Source: Isoetes taiwanensis (Eukaryota > Streptophyta > Lycopodiopsida > Isoetales > Isoetaceae). Taken from it: a stretch of 64,000 nucleotides of DNA. Below are positions 44,530-55,924 of this stretch, piece after piece. The notes below the pieces were generated by a model. That model searched no databases and was not told where the DNA came from. It saw only the letters and a list, made by a program, of their open reading frames with translations. Positions within the stretch are counted from its first letter, which is position 1; the number at the start of each line of letters is the position of its first letter. The translations under genes and the position numbers were made by a program. The stretch is from positions 5,082,483-5,146,482 of the forward strand of contig JAJEKV010000071.1 in assembly GCA_021234155.1 (NCBI GenBank), written 5' to 3'.

Positions 44530-45640
44530 GCATAGGGAAGGTGTATAGGCGCATAGTCAATACATTTGATAGCTTATGAGAGTTCACTCTATTCATTATT
44601 CCAAGTTGAGCAACATGAATATTCCCTTAACCTCTGGGTTTATCTCATATTTATTCCGATTGCTTTCGTGCATGCATTCGATTCTTCCTCATTAGGATGT
44701 CTAGTGTCCAAATAAAGCATGTCTAAATCAAGGATTCTTCCTCATTAGGATGTCTAATGTCCAAATCAAGCATGTCTAAATCAAGCATGTCTCTGGTTGC
44801 ACTAAAACATCGAATCTTTTGGCCCTTGGTTGGAGGTGGACATGAAACATTTAAATTTGGAATTTGAGCGGGGAAAAAATGGTTTGTGTGCCAAATGCAG
44901 AAGCATGGATAGCTTCCCTGATTATTTCCGAGATAAAGAGCTAAAAAAGTACATCACTCTTCCTGGAATCTGGAATCTGTTACTACACTTGCGAGCTACA
45001 CTTGTGAAGAAAAGGCAAATATGCAACTTGGATTACTATTTTTAGATGTATACTCAAATTTATGGCACATTAAATGCTTTTTCATGCCTTCAAAAATATT
45101 ATATTATCTATGATGACTTTTTAGCAAAATGAAAATATAGAAAACCTTTGATTAGATGAAAGGACCGATTCTCTTTTAAGGACTTTGTGGCGTAGTAACC
45201 ATGGCCCATGTTGCCATGAAAATGCCTATATTTTTTCGAATGAGCAAACAAATAATATTTGGCTTTTGTTTGTAACTTTTCTTTGTGGCGGAAACCGCCC
45301 AAAAGGCCTTTTTTGCTTGCTCCTAAGATAACAGAGGAAATCTCCGTGATAATTTTTTAGTCTTTCAGTTACTCATGTCACTGTGTATTTTTTCATGTGT
45401 TTGGATAATCGGTGGCTTATATAGCTTTAAACAATTTTTGCAAGTGAGCATGACCATCTAAGAATTCCACTACCCATTAAACGATGAAGGTATTGAAGAC
45501 AGACATTGCAGCAAAATATTTAGGAAGTAAAAGGGATAAAAATCATAGGAAGGAGTTTGAAAGGCCCATGAGAAATTGAACTGGGTTCACGGTTTTGAGT
45601 AAGAACTCTTGCATAATTAAGGTAAGTTGGGTCTAATTAT
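44530..45640. other. No gene recognised; one 53-bp tandem duplication
   Basis: At 44680-44790 the words GATTCTTCCTCATTAGGATG repeat with a period of 53. The remainder is AT-rich without supported exons. Confidence 0.5.
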
Positions 45641-45642
45641 TC

Positions 45643-47710
45643 CTAGGAACAAACTGGCTCCCGTGTTTTCTCTTCTAATTGTTGCCGTAGTCCTTCAATT
45701 TGGAATTCCATGTCCATAACCTATATCATTCAACACATGTTAAGTTCAGCTAAATCATTCTAGAAAGAAATGGAAATTTCTAGTATACAAAGTGGTAGAA
45801 TGTGCCCTTATACAAAGTCAGTTTACTATCCTATGTACTTGTAGAAACAAAAATCCATATTGCTTACTACAAAATGATGGCCAGATGGATACCTTACTGG
45901 GCTCATGTAACATTCTTATTCGGCGGGCTTCTTGAATTTCCAATCGAAGGTGTTCAAGCTCCTGTACAAATGACAGTCATCCAGTGGCAATGAGAATTGA
46001 TGGTTGTCCAACCCATCTCAGTTAATGAGTTATAAGATTTTGGTGACAATTAAACATCAACAATTAAACATCAAAAAGCATTAGGAGCCCTTTAAAAGAT
46101 ACTCAGAATTTCAGAGTTTATAAATTGTATCCCAGTTTTTGCAACTTAACATAGAACTTAACATAGAACTTCCATGCAACTTAACATAGAACCATGCAAG
46201 TCTTTCTTCTTTGGAAAGTCGAATAGCTAACCTTTCCAATATTTTCCATCGAATACTTTAATAACAGTTATATCTTGTTTTCATAAGTTAGTTGTGTGAA
46301 TGAGGAACTTTGCATCATACCTGCATTTCTACAGCAGCTCGTCCTTGCTCATCAAGTGCAGCCTGTACTCTTTCTGCTGCCGCTATAGCTGCCTCAATCT
46401 CAAGATGAGCAGCTGTTTTGGCCTCCTCCACTACCCTACCTACCTCATCTAATGCCTGCCTTGTTTAGTACACAAAAATGATAAGCTGGAAGATACACTG
46501 AGTATTTTAATAAATTTCGATTTCTGTATCAAATGCACTAAACCATATTAGATTGTCCTAGTGCCACCTCCATAGAGGCACTTTTTCCTGTTTGAGCAGG
46601 CTGTTAGAGCTTCAAAAAACATGGCATAGCAGAGGACGATGACATGCCCGCAAAACCTTGAGAAATCTTGAGAAAAAGATTCACACCAGGGAAGCAAAGA
46701 AAAGTCACCTCAATCACGATATGCTGCTTACCCTATTTGGGGCTTTAACATCTTGTGTGGCCAAACTTACTTAGATTGGCACAGACTTAAGAGTACCATA
46801 TTCTGCAACAACTGAAATGGACTCCATGCATAGGGGCTGATTTCAAGCAAAACATGAACTCAGAAATTAAAGAATTGCACATTACTATATAAAGAAAATC
46901 GAATGGAGAAAAAAAAAATCCTACCTTTCATATTTTACAGTATGCTCCGCATGCAAAGCATACATTGACCTCATAAACTCTGCAACCCATTATTACATTC
47001 AGTCATGAGCATCATTTCAGGTCATACAACTGAATGAGTGGTGCATCAATGTGGTCCTGAAGAAGAAATGCTAGAACCAATTCGCAGAAGAGCTCGTTGA
47101 AGAGAAATGACTCATTTTTGCAAAGTAATCAAGCCCAATGATATCAATATCATGCTTTGGGTCCATACCATAAAATATCAAAGCCAGAATTACGCCACAT
47201 AGATACCAGAAATGTGACCTCTTTGCTACTGACCAACTAAACAAAATTCACGTAAAGGCTTTGATAATGAAAGAAAATCGAGACCCGCCTCATTTTTTGA
47301 AAATCGTCTCGATTAAAACCTCTTTATACATCGCAGCTATGGCTATGCGGTGGGCTTGTGCTCACGGGTTTCACCACGTTTGTCGCCCATTTGCTCAAAT
47401 GATTCTCGCCATCTTGAAACCGACCACGTGAACCCTATCTCAAAAATTGCAGCGGTAAGAAAACACAGTGCCGGAGGGGAAGCCCAATTCTTACCGCATA
47501 TCCAAGCTTGTCAATCCAATAAGACGAAATAGAGCTGCATTTCCAGCCATAGTTATTTTTCACAATGGTGCGGGAGGGAAATAGGCTCCGCCTTCGTCCA
47601 CAAGTGGGCGGCGGAGCCGAGGCCGAAAGCAAGGAAGCGCTATGGCTGCAAAAAATTGGAAGAGCAAGCCGATTTTTGGGTCTGCAGAAGCCGCAAAGAA
47701 GAAACTCCAA
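45643..47710 (-). CDS. SCAB-like coiled-coil protein, four-exon partial gene model
   Basis: Exons 47710-47495, 46455-46321, 45961-45893 and 45720-45643 all break between codons, so they join in frame to 165 residues plus a stop. Exons 2 to 4 (QALDEVGRVVEEAKTAAH, then ELEHLRLEIQEARRIRMLHE, PSK and VMDMEFQIEGLRQQLEEK) match the coiled-coil region of the plant stomatal-closure actin-binding proteins (SCAB1 group), where EARRIKMLHQPSKVMDME is diagnostic. SCAB1 bundles and stabilises actin filaments in guard cells. The N-terminal actin-binding segment and the C-terminal Ig-PH part are absent. Exon 1 (MEFLLCGFCRPKNRLALPIF, Ser- and Arg-rich) looks like an organelle-targeting leader and has no counterpart in SCAB1, so the model is either a chimera or two unrelated pieces. 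Another possible exon, 46979-46925, does not fit the phase. Confidence 0.55.
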
Positions 47711-47945
47711 AATTTAAAGGCAGGTAGCTAGGATTAAGCAAGCCATCCATGAGAACGACACCGTGTTGCCTTGCCCGATAGTTGGAATAGAGATCGGCCA
47801 TAGCCGCGCAAGGAAAAAAAAAATTCTAAGCAACGGTCAAGATTATTTTGAAATTTCATAAACGGCCCAGATGAGTGCCTCGACGTCGAAACTAAAGCAA
47901 TTATATATGTTAAGATATGGGTGAAAGTATGCTGGTGGGTAGCAA

Positions 47946-48031
47946 AAGCATGCGTCCGGACGCATGCTTATAGCAGGGTTTTAGCCCGCTTAAAGCACCC
48001 CTGCTTTTGCTTAATTTGGGGTGCTTTAAGC
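47946..48031. repeat. Two adjacent perfect hairpins
   Basis: A 24-base perfect palindrome (AAGCATGCGTCC / GGACGCATGCTT, 47946-47969) is followed by a perfect 14-bp stem (GCTTAAAGCACCCC at 47988-48001, GGGGTGCTTTAAGC at 48018-48031, 16-base loop). This may be the remnant of a small foldback element. No target duplication seen. Confidence 0.85.
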
Positions 48032-48039
48032 GTAACTGC

Positions 48040-49220
48040 CCGTCATTTTTTTACGCCCTTCATGTACTAACACGTCCACCTCACGAATGAACCGTTAGGA
48101 TAATGATTGTGGGTTTTGGCTGGATTTTCGGCGAAAGTGGTGTGGTAGTACGTTGCAAATTGGATTACTTCGCCATGGGCGCGAAAATTCTCCTCCAATT
48201 CAATTATCCTCCCTCTCAGAATTTCATGGCTCCCCCTCGACAGGGCCCCGAGGCAATCAGCGTTTAGCATTGGATTTTCGGCCCGATGAATCCCAATACA
48301 AGATGTTCCAAATTTGTTGGATGTCAATCCAACACAGAAATATCACGTGAAGATCCAGTTTCCTCTCGCAATTTACAAGAAATTGGATGCGAGAGAAAAA
48401 GAGAGAATACTGATTAAGGAATAAGATGAAAAGAGCGGCGGTTGAACGGGGAGGATCCGAGCATGAGACGCAGGCAAGAAATAGCCAAGCAAGTAGTTGA
48501 TTACTTCAATAAGCTCACCAAAAAGCATTCACAGAACTCAAGGCTGATGTGATGAAGAGGGTGGTTCATCACCACTAAAATGGAAATCTCGAACACGGAC
48601 TTTTGCCAAATCCAAAGGAGTGCAAGGCAGCCGGAGTCTTTGCTCAACAACTTGAAACAGAACAATGGCAGCCACAAAGAGGCTAAGGAACCATGATATT
48701 TGGAGAGCCGTAACCTCAACACTTGTGATGGCTTCTTCCACAAATTCGAGATGCAATTCCACTATGGCGTGGCTGTTAGGTACATCTATTTCTTGTCTTC
48801 ATGCCTCGTGCTTCTTCATGCTTTCAAGTGCTTGTATCTGCCGAAGTGATCTTTGGTGGGATATGTTCATTGATACATGTGCAATATTTCTTATGATAGG
48901 TTGCATGAGGTCAACAATTGCAAATCGGGCTTTGATTAAGGAAATCGGAAGCCTTCCTTGGAAATGGTCCGTGGTCCGCTTTCCAAAAGAGGTTGAGGTG
49001 CGATTCTCTCACCCCCTTGCAAGCAAAGCATAACAGTCCCGGAAAGAAAACAGCAGAGTCTCTCCTTGCAAGAAAGATGTTGTGAACACCGTTGGAGAGT
49101 CGGGGCTTAGAATTTCTTATCCCTTGCACCTTACGAGGTCACACAGTATAAGTTTCCATACAAACTTTTTTACGCTATTTCTAACCAAAGGCCACCATTC
49201 ACCGCAGACTATATCAACAA
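48040..49220. other. No supported gene
   Basis: Overlapping open frames on both strands at 48500-49130, one with a membrane-like segment on the minus strand (SWFLSLFVAAIVLFQVV), but no family signature or splice-supported model. The right end may include the front of the decayed gene at 49225. Confidence 0.4.
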
Positions 49221-49224
49221 TACA

Positions 49225-51508
49225 AAAGGGACATCCCGAACACCACTGTTTGCTTAAAGGCTTTCGAGAAGTTGAAGCCTATTTATGTGAAGAAAGTATC
49301 GTAAAGGGAAACCCGTTGTTGCATATACCATATGAAGTTGGAGTATGCGGGTACCGAATGCATTAAGGTCGTAAAACCGGATTCCATGGTGAAGAGTGCA
49401 AGTGCACCCGCGAGGTCCGTGGACCCGGTGAGAAGTGTCCGCCAGCCAACATCACGAGATGACTCAACCAGCGAAGCTCGAGGGTCGTGGGTTTGCAACA
49501 AGAGCGAGGGTGAAGAATGGTATAAACATGACTGCTTGATGCAGACATGTCAGAAGTGTGGCACGAAAAGTCTTCCTATATGTCCAAGAGAAAGAGAGAA
49601 TCACGAGTTCTTGCTTGAATGGAAGACGTTTGAAAAGGTAATACTCTCTTTATTGTTTGTCAAGCATATATGATATTGTCATCGCGCCGACCATCGCTTT
49701 TGTGCTTTCAACTTGCGCTGATCTTCTTTTTTTTATGCTACAGACCTTGTTACAGATTCCAGTGGAGACAGAAGAAGCTGATGGAGTTGCAGCCTGCGTT
49801 ACCAAGGAAGTGCCAGGTGGCAGCAGAAAGAAAAGATCTAATGCCACCAAGAAGGGAAACCAAAGTAAGAAGTCCAAGGTAGCTGGTGGGACCTTGACTA
49901 CCCTGAAGTAGTTTCCAAAGATGCACAAGTTGAGAAGAAGGGAAACAAAAGTAAGAAATCCAAGGTAGTGGTGGGACGACCGAAAGTTGAGAAGAAGAAA
50001 CAAGATGAGACCTCAAATGGCAAGGGGAAAAAAAAGAAAGGACCAAAGCCAGTTCTTAGATTGTCTTACAAGAGAACGGCAGTGAAGGCTTTCATTTCAT
50101 ATCTGTGTTCCACGTTGAAGATATTCGTGTCACACAATTACAGGGCTAGGTGGCAGGCCATGCAATTCAAGAGGTGCTTGGACAATATCCAAGATGGCAC
50201 CATTGTTTCTGTAATTGATTTTGCTGAGAATTACAGCATCAAAATACAAAGGGAGGTTCAAAGCCAAAGATTGGCACAATGACCAAATAACAATTCTCGC
50301 CCACATCACGTATAGGATGGACAAGCTGCGGGATCGTAAAGCTATTGAAGGAAACCCATTTTTACTTGAGTGATGACAAGATTCATGACACTCTTTTTGT
50401 GCAACACTTGTCTTAGAAAGCACAATTCATGGCTAGTATCAAATGGTGTAGAATTCTCCGGGCATATAGTTTGTCAGGATGGTTGTTCTAGCCAATTCAA
50501 ATCTGCCCGGACCATTCTATTTCCTACCAAGATATCACCACGAGCTAGGGAAGGAAATAATATGGAATTTCTTTGGGACAGCCCATGGTAAGGGGAGAGC
50601 ACGATGGGCTAGGGGCAGTCCTCAAAGGGCATTCACTAGAGAGCAGCTCAAGTATGATGGAGTGAGATTTAGGGTGTGCTGATGCCAATGAATTCGCTAT
50701 GAGTTGGAAATGAAGGTGCCAAAGAACGGGGACATCAAGAGGTAATATGCTTTCATCCGCATTCATCCGCTTTTAACGTGCTTTCATCCGGCTTCACAAA
50801 GTGCTTTTATCCGCTTTTATCTGGCGTGTAATCTTTGTAATGTGCCTCAGATCTTGTATGTGAACTGCAATAGTTGTTCTTTGGCTTTTGCGTGCACTTT
50901 TGGTTCATTGGAAAGGATGATGTTGATAGGACGTAACCGGGCTGGACTGTGGGTGGTAGAAGGGACGAAGGAAATACACAAAGATCGACATACTTGGCCA
51001 AATCAAGCACAAGGGTGGCTCATAGAGGTTTAAGTTGTTTTCGTGGGTAACCGTTTGAAAGGAAACCGGTCATCTTGTGTGAACAAGCAGAGGTTAAAGA
51101 ATTGGAAATATGTTACTCTAAAGCGAGAAAAGTCTCATGGTGAAGGTAAATCAAGACCTAAATCGATGAGGCATTTTTGAAGGTGATGGAGAATGGCTTA
51201 GTGGAAACATAGAGGAAGGTGATAACTTTCTTTGTTGTAGCAGCCGAGGAGGGAAATCGAGGAGAATGCAGATTTCTATGTGGTCAAATGTGTTAAGCGA
51301 GGCATATCCTTGGAAATTGTCAAGGATAGCCGGGTCGAACCTTCAATGTCGATGAACATGTGTTGGCTGGTTTGTACTATCTTTGTCCGGCCCGATGGTA
51401 CTTGGGAGCTACTTGAAGACAAAGGTCCGACCTTCCAAAGATCATCATCACGATCAGCCATCAAGTTTGAGATGAATCGATTCCCGGCACTAACAGATTT
51501 TCCTTGAT
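49225..51508 (+). pseudogene. Decayed gene of an uncharacterised, possibly transposase-like family
   Basis: Pieces in shifting frames follow one protein. In order: LKAFEKLKPIYVKK, CCIYHMKLEYAG, HDCLMQTCQKCGTKSLPICP, a possible intron (GT at about 49638, AG near 49740-49755), Lys-rich repeats, YLCSTLKIFVSHNYRARWQA, IVSVIDFAENYSIK, DWHNDQITILAHITYR, SDDKIHDTLFVQHLS, DGCSSQFKSAR, IIWNFFGTAHGKGR, then GLWVVEGTKEIH and FVRPDGTWELLEDKGPT. I recognise this order from predicted proteins of seed-free plants and some invertebrates; no function is established. Two acidic motifs (IDFAENY, DGCSSQFK) and HGKG are spaced as an RNase H-like/DDE fold might be, which is inference. At least five frameshifts and one in-frame TAA show the copy is dead. 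Confidence 0.6.
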
Positions 51509-51629
51509 CGGGCTACTCACCGATGATCCTTGATGATCGCCATATGAAGGTTGAATATGCTTTGACCTAGTTGTTTTATCATTTTAACAGTCAGTAGTTA
51601 CTTGTGTACTTGTCTCAAATTTTGATCAT

Positions 51630-51745
51630 TATATTGGAGACAATGCTTGTGAGTATTGGAGTCTTTTTAGTATTGGAAACAATGCTTGTAGTAGTCTTTG
51701 TATTGGAGTATTTTAGTCTTGGAAACAATGCTTGTAGTATTGCAG
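51630..51745. repeat. Imperfect short tandem repeats around GGAAACAATGCTTGTAGTAT
   Basis: Three degenerate units of about 40 to 55 bases built on TATTGGAAACAATGCTTGTAG, between the decayed gene and the LINE. Confidence 0.7.
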
Positions 51746-51819
51746 AGTAAGCTTGATATATATTACGTAAAATTGTACACTCAACATTTGAGACATCTTA
51801 CAAGATCACTCAATACTCA

Positions 51820-54560
51820 AGCGCCGCACGTGGGCAAGAGCAGATCCCAAAAATTCGCACCTCTAGCCGAGGATGTGTTGCAAATGGACCCCCGAGAGAT
51901 GGTTTGGCCAAGGGTGTCGGATGATGACCTGTGTGACACGGTATGGCCGGGTATTTGTTGTTGCCGGGCAAGATCTTTGACCTGGTCATTTGCAATGGTC
52001 GGGGCACAAAGGTGGCCGCCCTCCGGCCGCTTCACTTGTAGGAGGGGAGAACTGTGGGGGCGGCACCGGTGTGGTGGATTACGTAAGCAGGCAGACGAAA
52101 GCAATGCCTACACTTGATCACTCGCCGGTTGGGGACAGTGGCCGGACGAGGAAGTAGACTCGACCATCAGCCCCTGTTCTTGCAGATAGATTGGCAGCCA
52201 ACCGAGCACCCATTGCCCCAACACCCCATGTACCACGGCCAAGGCCGGATTATGATCATGCGGCGGTCTATGCGAGGATGCTTAAGCATGAGCTGCCGGG
52301 AGTCTTTGCGGCTCCCCCACACTTCAACACAGACGGCCCGGTGAACCGGCTCCTTCTAAGGGTAGGGGATGATGCTTTGGGAGAGGCCGCTCGGCGATCC
52401 ACGTGGGGGCTGCAACCACCTTCCCCCTTAATAACTTGTTCGATGATGAATGTCGGAGCTGAAACGATGGCTTCGCCAAGTCTTTGGACCCACCATTCGC
52501 CCAGAGACCGTCCGTCAATACCGCTCCCTTCCTCAAGACCAAGAAAGCCAAGTACCTTGAGCACCAACAATGAGATGTTTGGTCGCTAGACCGCCACCCT
52601 AGGGCCTTACGGAGAAAGGTCTTGAGTAAGCCCGCATTACGGGGAAATATTACCCCGGAACAATGGGTGAGATACTTGCGGCGGGATGACCCAATGGGAA
52701 GCCGCACCGCACCTCCATGCAGGCAAAAGGCCTAGTAATCGGGTCATTGCGAAGGGATGTCATAATGGACCTGCAACGCCGCTAATGGGAAGGCAGCAGA
52801 TTTGGATGGTATGCAGGCGCGAGAGCTTCTCAAGTGGGCGGGCCCCAATGGTCCGGTTCTTCAAACACTCTTCAACGGGGCATTGCAAGAAGAAGGCTTC
52901 CCCCGCCTTTGGACTACCGGTAGAGTTGTGCCCATATACAAAGCGGGGACCCCATTGACCAACTATCGCATTACCATTATGGTCGGGTTCGTCTTTGCCA
53001 AGTTGCTTGGGATTCTTGGCGGCGGCCCGACACTTTGGGCGGAGAGGATGGAGAAGAAGGGCTCTCACTCAAAAGCTTCGCCCAGGCATTCTACTATTGA
53101 CCATATCTTCACTCTGCGAACACTCATAGAGGATAGCGGAATCAACGCCAGAATCATCTTGTTGCTTTTGTGGATTTCGCAAAGGCTTTTGACACGGTGC
53201 CTCGGGATAAGTTGTGGGGACGATTGAGGCTGACTAGGGACCCCGTCGACTTGCGAGAATGCTATATATAGACTATACGCAGGCTTGCTCGGTCGTCTCA
53301 CACCTGTCGGGGAGCCCGTTGTTAGTAGCATTGGGGTGCGCCCGTGGCTGCCCTCTATCCCCCGCTCGCCGGCTTGTACATTGACCAGCCTAGAAGAATG
53401 ACTAGCTGAGCACCGGGAGGCCTTCAGTTGATGCACCACATAATCCGGCAACTCATATATCGATGATGTTGCCCGCTCGCTATATACCCGGAAGGACATG
53501 CAACGCCACACGGATGCTTTGGACACTTTACGCCAATTCAGCGACATGAGAGTTAACTTGGCCAAGACAAGGGTGCTGCTGGTACCATCATCCCGGCACC
53601 CACGCCTTCCCTCATTCACTTACCCGGCGGGTAGTGGAGGTGGCTCAGTCTTATAAGTATTTGGGCATTAGGTTTTCTACTACCACACCTTTGGGATGCA
53701 TCCATCGGGTTCTGGTCTTTGCAGGTGAAAAAGCCACAGATGCAATGCAAAACAACTTGATCACAAGGCGTAGTCAGATGCATGGGGTCACCGGGCACAC
53801 TTGTTGTGGCCTTGGTTGAACCGGTCCTCCTCTATGGGAAGTGTGGGGGCCGGTGATATCCCTCACCACTTGGAGCGATCTAGAGCGGGTACATAAGGCC
53901 TTCTTGGCGGGCACTTTGGGAGTGAAATCCCATTGTCCCATATCAGATCTTGCTCCGGGAGGCGGGCTTCCCTTCCATTCTGAGGGCTGCGCTGGCTGAA
54001 CGTCACCTTATTTACTTCCGGAAGGTGGTGGCTATGGATGAAGCCCGCCGCCCAACCTTGCTTTGGCAAATGGCGATGGGGCCCTTGGCGACTCAAAGCT
54101 TCTTTGGAAAGACAAGCAAGCCCAGTGGTTTCGCTATGGAATGTGCGGGCACATAGATGTGGACCGGTGCATACACCGAAGGAACGCTACCGCCTTGAAG
54201 CAAAGACTTGGATGCTTGCTTCATGGCCAAGCTTTGGGATGCAGAGGCCCCGTCACATGTCAAGGTGGCAAATTATCGACACGGCAGTTAATCCCATGCT
54301 CACAAAGGGCCCACACCACTACATGCGCACCCATCTACCCATGAAAAAGCGCAGGGTGATTGCTTCCATTCGCAGACAGTGCACACCACCTCCGCATTGA
54401 GACGGGGAGATGGATTCGGGGAGCAGCGGAGGACAGAGTCCGGTCCGTCAGCGTGGCGCCATTGAGGATGAAAGTCACGCCCTCCGTGCCTGTCTCCATT
54501 ACCCAGCATATCCGGGCTCGGTATGCTCGGTTAGTTAATGCCCCATCCGGGCCTTGCATG
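51820..54560 (+). pseudogene. LINE-C polyprotein remnants (EN, RT, zinc finger)
   Basis: Read across several frames: a GTGVVDYV..DHSPV endonuclease piece near 52070-52130; the RT N-terminus (NGALQEEGFPRLWTTGRVVP, 52876 on); TIDHIFTLRTLIEDS; motif A FVDFAKAFDTVPRDKLWGRL at 53165-53225; motif C as YIDDVARSLYTRKDMQ near 53455, where the first Asp-pair context has changed from YADD; MRVNLAKTRVLLVPS (motif D); YKYLGIRFS (motif E); LREAGFPSILRAALAERHL; and a finger remnant GAIEDESHALRACLHY (54455-54502) lacking its first Cys pair. At least five frame changes disable it. Confidence 0.85.
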
Positions 54561-54714
54561 AGCTACCGAGCACGGCCTCTGTAGGCTTGTTGAGATTACC
54601 TCAGGGGAGGTAATGGATACGCGGGACTCGGTTATGCCCCCCCGTCCGGCATTAACCTCGGTTGTACTTGTGATTATGTATATAACTGTGTAGTATGTCA
54701 GCATCCTTATTGCT

Positions 54715-54866
54715 ACTAAGGTTTTTCCCCTGAAAACCCTTCGGGGCGGGGGTTTTTTAATCCTGGTAGTAATACGCCTGCTGCTCTCTCTTTGTACTTG
54801 GGTCCCATAGGCCAGTTGGTCTCCGTGGATGATAAAATCATATTCTATTCTATTCTATTCTATTAA
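54715..54866 (+). repeat. LINE-C 3' UTR and (TATTC)n tail
   Basis: TTTTTCCCCTGAAAACCC, then TTCGGGGCGGGGGTTTTTTA, then CCATAGGCCAGTTGGTCTCC and the tail (54839-54864). The CCCTGAAAACCCTTCGGGGCGGGG part can pair with itself. LINE 3' UTRs are often read by the element's own RT, so a conserved hairpin here is a likely recognition site. Confidence 0.75.
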
Positions 54867-55261
54867 TATATTTTCACTTAAGGCCTGAGTGAAGAGCCCA
54901 GCAACGTTGGGCACTTTTTCTATATGCAACATAACATTACAAAATATAACTATACAAATCAATGTGAGAGGCTATTAACAATGTGATAGCTTGCTCTTAG
55001 CAATGATGGCTAAACATGAACCATGGCAGGGGTTCAAATCCTATGGGCTATATATGTATTAATTCATTATTGGAATACAAGTTGAAGAAACATATATTTT
55101 GTGAATTCGTGGTATATTTTGGGAATTACATCGCTCTGGCCAGTTGAGTGTTTATTGTATACTAATAAAAAAAGCAGACGTGATTATGTAATGGCATAAC
55201 AACTGAAATTAACGTGAAGGCAACTTACAAATAAACTTCCCAAAAAAATGTCTTATATATA

Positions 55262-55322
55262 CAAGAAACTTATCGCGGCGGCCAAGGCCGCCGCGAACGT
55301 TCCTCTCCCCCAACTCGTCTAT
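55262..55322 (-). repeat. Dispersed GC-palindrome repeat, copy 2
   Basis: Reverse complement of the 44463-44522 block, with the complete 10-bp stem hairpin at 55274-55295. Differs by a few bases (GGGGGAGAGGAACG instead of GGGAAGAGAAATG). Confidence 0.75.
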
Positions 55323-55861
55323 ACATGCTAGAACATGCATAATTTGAACCTGCACTTTGTTGCCTTGTGTTCAGTGCCCGCACGATAGAAGAATATTGAC
55401 CATAACGACTCGTCATGAAAAATGTTTTGTATTAAATCAAAAGAATCTAAGTTTCGAACATACAAAAATTGAACTGTGTTTGAGCATGGAGAATTCTAAC
55501 CTCTTAAGTTGCCAATATATCTATGCAAAATGGTTATTCAAAATGCATATGAATAAAACATGAACCCATTAACCCAATAGCTTTCCATATGGTAAGAACA
55601 AATTTATGATATGCATCATGGAGATGGTCCATCATGCAATATTGCCCAATACTATTTTTTGCTCTGCACAATGTATTGGAAATGTTTCAAACGTGGTAGA
55701 TCAAATTTGACCTCTGCTGAAACAAAAAGTTAATGATGAGAACGATAATCTTTGCTATAGCACAATACACTTTAAATAGCCGAAAAGACTTATATAGTCG
55801 TTTAAAGATCTTAAAGGTCTAAGTTATTAATAGATGGTGTAATAGCCATTTGTAAAAGCAA

Positions 55862-55879
55862 AAAAATAAAATAAAATAA

Positions 55880-55923
<44 letters not shown>
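55862..55923. repeat. (AAAAT)n then (TAA)n microsatellite
   Basis: Three to four AAAAT units run into about 14 perfect TAA units. Confidence 0.95.

Positions 55924-55924
<1 letters not shown>

Larger units (their letters stand above)
51800..54866 (+). mobile_element. LINE-C, near-full-length degenerate non-LTR retrotransposon
   Basis: Plus-strand element of about 3.1 kb with endonuclease remnants, a reverse transcriptase, a zinc-finger remnant, a 3' UTR with an inverted motif and a (TATTC)n tail. The 5' limit is approximate. Its 3' UTR is shared with 14010-14110 and with 63366-63480 (minus strand). It is a different family from the 8.7-13.3-kb LINE by protein sequence, but uses the same pentanucleotide tail. 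Confidence 0.85.

Noticed and set aside
46925-46979. Additional exon (FMRSMYALHAEHTVKYER) of the SCAB-like gene
   Set aside because: Splice sites are good but its phase does not join the neighbours without creating a stop.
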